The notes under the pieces are model-generated. The model was not told the DNA's origin. It worked only from the letters and a program-made list of their open reading frames with translations, and made no database searches. A program made the position numbers and the translations under genes. Of a stretch of 64,000 nucleotides of DNA, positions 59,709 through 64,000 are shown piece after piece. This stretch comes from JAWXUK01 sp044432725 (lineage in GTDB: Bacteria > Bacillota > Clostridia > Oscillospirales > Oscillospiraceae), in contig JAWXUL010000003.1 of assembly GCA_044432725.1 (NCBI GenBank), forward strand, positions 148,483 to 212,482, written 5' to 3'. Numbering within the stretch: position 1 is the stretch's first letter; every line of letters begins with the position of its first letter.

Positions 59709-59734
59709 AATCCCTGTCTAAATTGACAGGGATT
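59709..59734 (-). terminator. Terminator of the DHH-family gene
   Basis: AATCCCTGTC and GACAGGGATT form a perfect 10-bp stem with a 6-base loop, followed on the minus strand by nine T. It lies about 40 bases after the DHH gene stop codon. Confidence 0.9.
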
Positions 59735-59771
59735 TTCTGATTTAAAAGGAGAGATCACAAAACTCTTTTTT

Positions 59772-60692
59772 CTAACCTTGGTTTAACTCAACCATTTCGT
59801 CTAGCAAAGAGCCAAGCTTCTCTTCCATCACATCATCTTCAAATTGGCAAGTACCCACCACATGGTGACCACCACCACCATACTTCAGCATCAGCTTGCC
59901 CACATCAATGGGACTGCTGCGGTTGATGACGCTATGTCCCACAGCAGCAGAGCAACCTTTGCCCCCTCTGCCAGAAACAATCCATGCAGAGACATTGGCT
60001 TCAGGATAAAGGCTATAGACCAAGAAGCGGTTGCCTGTGTAAATAGTATCCAGATTACGTAAATCTGAAATAATTACTTTCCCACGCACCTCAGAACGTT
60101 GACGCACCATTGTGATAAAACGCTCTGATTGCTCTTGGTATAGTTCAATGCGTTCTTTGATATCAGGAAGTTCCATAATTTCATCGATACTCTTGGTACG
60201 GCACCAATCAATCAACTTTTCCATCAACTGATAGTTACTGATGGTAAACTCACGAAAACGGCCCAAGCCAGTACGTGGGTCCATGATAAAGCCCAACAAT
60301 ACCCATCCACTGGGATGTAGAATTTCGTCCACTGTCAAATCAGCAGAGTCCACCTTGTCTACCCCAATCAGCATATCGTCAAATCGAGGATACTTTTCTT
60401 TGCCACCGTAGTAATCGTAAATAATATGGGCACAGCTGGGGCACTGACGGCTTTCTCCCACATATTGTCCCTTGAACGCATCACGCTCAAGTTCACTGGA
60501 ATGGTGGTCAAACCACAATCCACACCCTGGCACAAAGGGCACATTGGCGAGACAATCATCTTTGGTTACCTCTACCAAACCATCCTGCAAATCCTTTGGA
60601 TGAGCAAAGGTCCAGCTGTCAATAATTCCTGCCTCTTTTAAGAAGACAGCACAAGCAAGTCCATCAAAATCAGATCTTGTTATTAGTCGCAT
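59772..60692 (-). CDS. DHH-family phosphoesterase (exopolyphosphatase-like)
   Basis: A 306-residue DHH-superfamily protein. Metal-binding motifs are TRSDFDGLACAVFL at the N-terminus, GLWFDHHSSELERD (the DHH motif), GVDKVDSADL, and the C-terminal DHHA1-type GGGGHHVVGTCQF. The substrate may be oligoribonucleotides, pAp or another phosphodiester; it cannot be told from sequence. I start at the ATG at 60,692; the codon at 60,710 has its site too close. A strong promoter lies upstream and a terminator downstream, so it is monocistronic. Confidence 0.82.
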   Translation of the reverse strand: MRLITRSDFDGLACAVFLKEAGIIDSWTFAHPKDLQDGLVEVTKDDCLANVPFVPGCGLWFDHHSSELERDAFKGQYVGESRQCPSCAHIIYDYYGGKEKYPRFDDMLIGVDKVDSADLTVDEILHPSGWVLLGFIMDPRTGLGRFREFTISNYQLMEKLIDWCRTKSIDEIMELPDIKERIELYQEQSERFITMVRQRSEVRGKVIISDLRNLDTIYTGNRFLVYSLYPEANVSAWIVSGRGGKGCSAAVGHSVINRSSPIDVGKLMLKYGGGGHHVVGTCQFEDDVMEEKLGSLLDEMVELNQG

Positions 60693-60732
60693 TGTTCTAT
60701 ACACTCCCATTCCTTTTCAAAATGTCATAAGT

Positions 60733-60761
60733 ATTATATCATCTTTTTTTATCCTTTGCAA
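60733..60761 (-). promoter_or_regulatory. Sigma-A-type promoter of the DHH-family gene
   Basis: On the minus strand TTGCAA and TATAAT with an exact 17-base spacer, about 40 bases before the ATG. Confidence 0.82.
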
Positions 60762-60848
60762 GGGTTTATTGGAATTTTTTTGTTTCTCAGGACCTGAAAA
60801 ACCTTTCTTTCCTCAAAAAACTTTCTCACCCCCTCTTTTTACACTAAA

Positions 60849-60883
60849 AAAAGTGGTGAATCCCTTACGGATACACCACTTTT
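60849..60883 (-). terminator. Terminator of the first zinc-ribbon membrane protein gene
   Basis: AAAAGTGGTG and CACCACTTTT form a perfect 10-bp outer stem extended by TCC/GGA, with a minus-strand U-run. It lies about 60 bases after the gene ending at 60,944. Confidence 0.88.
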
Positions 60884-60943
60884 CCAGAACAATCCAGTGA
60901 AAAACTTCCATTTCTCAACTTTTATCCCTTGAGGGAGATACCA

Positions 60944-62200
60944 CTAAGTCCCCTTCAAAGAATTTCCACAGTTTTGACAAAAAGGATCGCCACTCTCGTT
61001 TTTCGTACCACAAGCAGAACAAAAATTCAAATAAACTTCCTTTACTGCTGTGACTGCCACAGGAGTGGGTGGAGTTGCTGCCACAACCACTGGTGCTGCC
61101 ACCACAGGAGTGGGTGGAGTTGCTGCCACAACCACTGGTGCTGCCACCACAGGAGTGGGTGGAGTTGCTGCCACAGCTACCGGAGTTTCCACCATGGGTG
61201 GTGGTGGAGTTGCTGCCACAGCTACCGGAGTTTCCACCATGGGTGGTGGTGGAGTTGCTGCCACAGCCACTGGAGTTTCCACCATGGTTGGGGGAGCAGT
61301 TGCTGCCACAGCAACGGGAGTTTCCACCATGGGTGGGGTCACATTGGTAGTAGCGTAAGGGTTTTGCCCTTGCCCATAGGGATTATTTTCCACTGGGGCT
61401 GGGCTCTGCATACTTTGAGCAACTTGTCCATTGGCTACCGTTGGGGTGGGAGCCACTGGATTGACCACTGGCTGTGCCGTCGCCCCAGAATTAGCCACAA
61501 CCTCCACAGTTTTTTTGGATTGGAGGAGTGCTCCAACAGCACAAGCGACCCCTGCATAAACCATCATATGGGTTGCAAAACCATTGCTTCCAAATAAATC
61601 AGAGGTGGAATCAGCTTCCATAAAAGCAAACACAAGCCCAAGCCCTTGCACAGCAACCAAGAATACTTCAGCGTTTTTCTTATTCATAAAACACAAGATC
61701 ACTGCGACCACCATCAACAGCATAATGACACCACTAGCATAGTAACTATAACTTAAGCTATCCGCTATCTCAAATAATTCTTCAAGCCAACTGGTATAAC
61801 TTGAGCTTAAACCAGTATTCATGCCGAAAAAGGACCCCACATCATCTAAAAAGCCAGCAGCACTCGCACCTGCACCTAAGACTGGGGTAAGTAACTCTAT
61901 AAGCTCTGTATAAAGGGCAAGGAGCATTCCCATCAGCCCGTTATACTCGTACAGCGTCAAGGTTCCATCTTCCATCTGTTCCACAGCGTCTTCCACAGCA
62001 GCGATCAAAGTAGTCAGCGAGCTGGTATCGATCAAATACCCCACAGAATACAAAACATCTTGCGTCTGTGAAAGAACTCCATTGACTAAAGAGGCTTGAT
62101 CTTGACGTTTGTCATCAATGCTGATAAAGCCCATAAACATAGGCAACAAAGTCAAAACCGTCAAAATTTTACAAATAGTGCTTTTACTACTAACTTTCAT
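60944..62200 (-). CDS. Four-helix membrane protein with proline-rich repeats and C-terminal zinc ribbon (paralogue A)
   Basis: A 418-residue protein of no recognised family. Layout: membrane helix at about 10-28 (LTLLPMFMGFISIDD), an outside domain of about 120 residues, three more helices (about 150-170, 177-195, 205-225), a linker with six 15-residue repeats of the type ETPVAVAATPPPPMV, and a C-terminal zinc ribbon NFCSACGTKNESG-DPFCQNCG. The ribbon should face the cytoplasm. AAGGAAACA precedes the ATG. The same plan recurs in the next gene upstream. A sigma-28-type promoter lies 160 bases upstream, linking it to flagellar control; the function is unknown. Confidence 0.8.
   Translation of the reverse strand: MKVSSKSTICKILTVLTLLPMFMGFISIDDKRQDQASLVNGVLSQTQDVLYSVGYLIDTSSLTTLIAAVEDAVEQMEDGTLTLYEYNGLMGMLLALYTELIELLTPVLGAGASAAGFLDDVGSFFGMNTGLSSSYTSWLEELFEIADSLSYSYYASGVIMLLMVVAVILCFMNKKNAEVFLVAVQGLGLVFAFMEADSTSDLFGSNGFATHMMVYAGVACAVGALLQSKKTVEVVANSGATAQPVVNPVAPTPTVANGQVAQSMQSPAPVENNPYGQGQNPYATTNVTPPMVETPVAVAATAPPTMVETPVAVAATPPPPMVETPVAVAATPPPPMVETPVAVAATPPTPVVAAPVVVAATPPTPVVAAPVVVAATPPTPVAVTAVKEVYLNFCSACGTKNESGDPFCQNCGNSLKGT
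61062..61331. repeat. 45-bp tandem repeats in paralogue A
   Basis: Six consecutive 45-base units coding for 15-residue Pro/Val/Ala repeats. The first two are identical at nearly every base and the later ones differ in the middle, which suggests recent local duplication and a risk of copy-number change. Confidence 0.9.
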
Positions 62201-62361
62201 TGTTTCCTTCTTTCTAACATACATAAACCTTAAAAATATCAAGCCCTAAATTTCCCCTTGGGCAATGCCTCTTCATTCTCTTTTCAAATTTCAAGAAAAG
62301 TTTCCCACAAAAAATGAAATCTTCAGCGTAATACTGTGTAGATTATCGATTTTCCTCCTAT

Positions 62362-62387
62362 TTATCGGACGAATGACTAAACTTTTA
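62362..62387 (-). promoter_or_regulatory. Predicted sigma-28-type promoter of paralogue A
   Basis: On the minus strand TTAA and TCCGATAA are 15 bases apart (or TAAA at 14), the same boxes and spacing as the promoter in front of flgM. The -35 lies in the last codons of the upstream paralogue. It points at the gene starting at 62,200. Confidence 0.6.
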
Positions 62388-63393
62388 AGGAACGACCACA
62401 TTTTGAGCAAAAAGGATCGCCATTGTCATTTTTTGTCCCACAAGAAGGACAAAAATTCAAATATTCTTCTTTTCCAGTCTCCGAAGAAGAAGCAACAGGG
62501 GTCTCCACCTTTGGTGCTGTAGCTGTAGGAGCCACGGCAACTGGTGTCTCCACCTTAGGTGCTGGCGCTGTAGGAGCCACGGCAACTGGTGTCTCCACCT
62601 TAGGTGCTGGGGCTGTAGGAGCCACAGCGACTGGGGTCTCCACCTTTGGTGCTGGCGCTGTAGGAGCCACTGTTACTTGTTTTACTGGCATTTGTTTCGC
62701 TGGTGTTTTCGGAAGGGTAGGCGCCTGACACAAAGCTTCTATACGTGTGTATTGAAACAATTCAATAAAGACAATCACAATGGCTAAATAAACAAAAATA
62801 TGGGGAGAAAACAAAGATTTGCTGTCAAAAAAGGAATTTAATGTAGAGGAATAACCATTTGCCAGACCATACGTACCTCCTACCACAGTAGCTAAGGCAA
62901 TTTTCACCAGTCCCATATGAGGCACCGCTATATTTGCAATCCCCAAAGCAAACAAAGCGATGGCAAGATAACCCAAATTCTCGCTCATTTCTTCGAATAC
63001 TTGGTAGTTATGTTCCATAGCCGGTTTATTTGCTTCATAATTTGTAAAAAAAGTGGAGTCAGGGAAATTGTCCAAAACACTGTCATAAGACTCCACAAGT
63101 TCTTCTGCCACAGAACGCAAATCCATGATAGAAGTGGAGGTGTTTTCAATAGACCCCAAGTGAGAACGGATGTTTTTGATATCTCCTTCAATGGCACTAG
63201 AGCCAAGCCCTCCCCATGTGGTGGTTGCAGTGATAAAGTCTGAGTGGACAGAAGCGCTCTTCCCTGTGGCACTGTCATCTGATGTAATAAAGCCAAACAA
63301 AAGTGGTAATAGTAGCAAAAGACGCATGACTGTTACCCACATCCTCCGTTGCCCTTTTTCCAGACTGCAAAACTTTTTTTCAAACTCATTCAT
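62377..63393 (-). CDS. Four-helix membrane protein with proline-rich repeats and C-terminal zinc ribbon (paralogue B)
   Basis: A 338-residue paralogue of the gene downstream. It shares the N-terminal helix ending in PLLFGFITSDD, an outside domain of about 100 residues, three further helices (about 138-158, 165-185, 205-222), a linker with four 15-residue repeats (APTAPAPKVETPVAV), and the zinc ribbon NFCPSCGTKNDNG-DPFCSKCG. Apart from these regions the two proteins are strongly diverged, so the duplication is not recent. An AGAAGG site precedes the ATG. It starts 56 bases after rsfS and may be cotranscribed with it. The function is unknown. Confidence 0.8.
   Translation of the reverse strand: MNEFEKKFCSLEKGQRRMWVTVMRLLLLLPLLFGFITSDDSATGKSASVHSDFITATTTWGGLGSSAIEGDIKNIRSHLGSIENTSTSIMDLRSVAEELVESYDSVLDNFPDSTFFTNYEANKPAMEHNYQVFEEMSENLGYLAIALFALGIANIAVPHMGLVKIALATVVGGTYGLANGYSSTLNSFFDSKSLFSPHIFVYLAIVIVFIELFQYTRIEALCQAPTLPKTPAKQMPVKQVTVAPTAPAPKVETPVAVAPTAPAPKVETPVAVAPTAPAPKVETPVAVAPTATAPKVETPVASSSETGKEEYLNFCPSCGTKNDNGDPFCSKCGRSLKV
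62501..62680. repeat. 45-bp tandem repeats in paralogue B
   Basis: Four consecutive 45-base units beginning GTCTCCACCTT on the plus strand, coding on the minus strand for 15-residue repeats. The unit length is the same as in paralogue A and both contain VETPVAVA. Confidence 0.9.
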
Positions 63394-63449
63394 GATAAAA
63401 AACCTTCTTTTATTCTTTCATCTCTTTTCTCAAATCACCCGCTGAGGAA

Positions 63450-63806
63450 CTAGGGGAGTAAGATTTCACTCAAATCAATCTCTTCCCCATCTTTCCACAA
63501 TCGTTCCAAATCATAAAACTCTCTGGCTTCTTCCATGAAGATATGAACAACCACTGCTGAAAAGTCCATCAGCACCCATGTGCCTCCTCGATGTCCTTCG
63601 ATGTGGTGCACAGGCTCTCCAATTTCGTCCATTGCCTTTTCACAAGACTCCGACAAAGCCTTGATCTGTGTGTTAGAACTTGCAGAGGCAATGACAAAAT
63701 ACTCTGCCAAAGTTGTAATCTCCTCCACACGAATCACCTTCACGTCTCCTGCTTTTTTCTCATCCAATGCCTTCGCTATAGCAATGGCTTGTTCCTTGAT
63801 TTCCAT
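63450..63806 (-). CDS. rsfS: Ribosomal silencing factor RsfS
   Basis: RsfS binds ribosomal protein uL14 and blocks subunit joining in starved cells. The 118-residue product has the family motifs LDEKKAGDVKVIRVEEIT, LAEYFVIASASSNTQIKALS, and the ending HRGGTWVLMDFSAVVVHIFM with REFYDLERLW. AGGAG precedes the ATG and overlaps the TAG stop of the gene upstream. Confidence 0.95.
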   Translation of the reverse strand: MEIKEQAIAIAKALDEKKAGDVKVIRVEEITTLAEYFVIASASSNTQIKALSESCEKAMDEIGEPVHHIEGHRGGTWVLMDFSAVVVHIFMEEAREFYDLERLWKDGEEIDLSEILLP

Positions 63807-63814
63807 ATTTACTC

Positions 63815-64000
63815 CTATCCGACTGGGACATCACTGTCCTCTGTCTCTGTGCTTCCTACGTCCTCTGAACTCCCTGTATCACCTGTGCCACCTGTGTTGC
63901 CTAAGTCTTCGGAACTCCCTGTGCCACCTGTATTGCCTAAGTCCTCGGAACTTCCTGTACCACCTGTGTTGCCTAAGTCTTCGGAACTTCCTGTGCCACC
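63815..64000 (-). CDS. C-terminal tail of a repeat-containing protein, possibly LytR-CpsA-Psr family (cut by window edge)
   Basis: An open minus-strand frame enters from the right edge and ends at TAG (63,815-63,817), 8 bases before rsfS. The 61 residues visible are 12-residue repeats GGTGSSEDLGNT in three copies, then an acidic end. They are low-complexity and tell nothing about function. In many Clostridia the gene directly before rsfS encodes an LCP-family wall-polymer ligase with a variable Ser/Gly/Thr tail, so this is a reasonable guess and no more. Confidence 0.6.
   Translation of the reverse strand, partial: GGTGSSEDLGNTGGTGSSEDLGNTGGTGSSEDLGNTGGTGDTGSSEDVGSTETEDSDVPVG
63855..64000. 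repeat. 36-bp tandem repeats at the right edge
   Basis: Units of about 36 bases containing TCGGAACTCCCTGTGCCACC repeat through the end of the window. They are coding repeats of the truncated gene and continue beyond the edge. Confidence 0.85.

Noticed and set aside
61050..61358. Long plus-strand open frames and regular repeats resembling a CRISPR array or a surface protein
   Set aside because: The repeats are 45 bases without unique spacers and encode Pro-rich repeats in the minus-strand gene; the plus-strand frames have no start signals.

Overview
The window reads as a chromosome segment of a motile, low-to-moderate GC Gram-positive anaerobe of the class Clostridia, most likely Lachnospiraceae or a close relative. 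The basis is the gram-positive type flagellar gene order with YviE-like, FliW and CsrA genes, strong AGGAGG ribosome binding sites, SepF/DivIVA division genes, RNase Y, RsfS, Hfq beside miaA, and typical sigma-A promoters. The species cannot be named from sequence alone. I saw no rRNA, tRNA, insertion sequence, prophage or CRISPR array.

Region 1 (1-20,990, all minus strand) is a flagellar locus. A predicted sigma-28 promoter reads into flgM-flgN-flgK-flgL-yviE-like-fliW-csrA, which ends at a large terminator near 13.6 kb. A predicted sigma-A promoter then starts the fla operon: flgB-flgC-fliE-fliF-fliG-fliH-fliI-fliJ-fliK-flgD-TIGR02530-like-flgE-flbD-motA-motB, with motB cut by the left edge. 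Together they build basal body, export apparatus, hook, junction and stator, plus the FlgM and FliW/CsrA control circuits. Oddities are a 1077-residue FlgK and a pair of mutually exclusive RNA hairpins in front of the yviE-like/fliW/csrA genes.

Region 2 (21-46 kb, mixed strands) holds housekeeping and cell-envelope genes: a U32-family tRNA hydroxylation protein, MltG, a 60-residue cysteine-rich membrane microprotein, a WecG/TagA glycosyltransferase, homoserine dehydrogenase and aspartokinase, a GT-C-like membrane protein, a PrsA/parvulin-type foldase, a probable 6S RNA next to a DUF1292 gene, a class A penicillin-binding protein, CoaX, an AI-2E family transporter, AsnRS, a DUF975 protein, a beta-CASP metallo-beta-lactamase protein that has lost metal ligands, an amidase-domain lipoprotein, an FlK-type thioesterase, a DUF3810 protease-like protein and a divergent FolD.

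Region 3 (46-64 kb, all minus strand) carries RNase Y, DivIVA, SepF, YggS, an HlyD-like protein, Hfq, MiaA, Pth, Prs, a stand-alone GlmU acetyltransferase half, an HD hydrolase, ProA/ProB/ProC, a low-molecular-weight tyrosine phosphatase, a DHH phosphoesterase, two paralogous membrane proteins with proline-rich 15-residue repeats and C-terminal zinc ribbons, RsfS, and the repetitive tail of a further gene cut by the right edge. One of the two zinc-ribbon genes has a promoter matching that of flgM, which suggests membership of the flagellar regulon.
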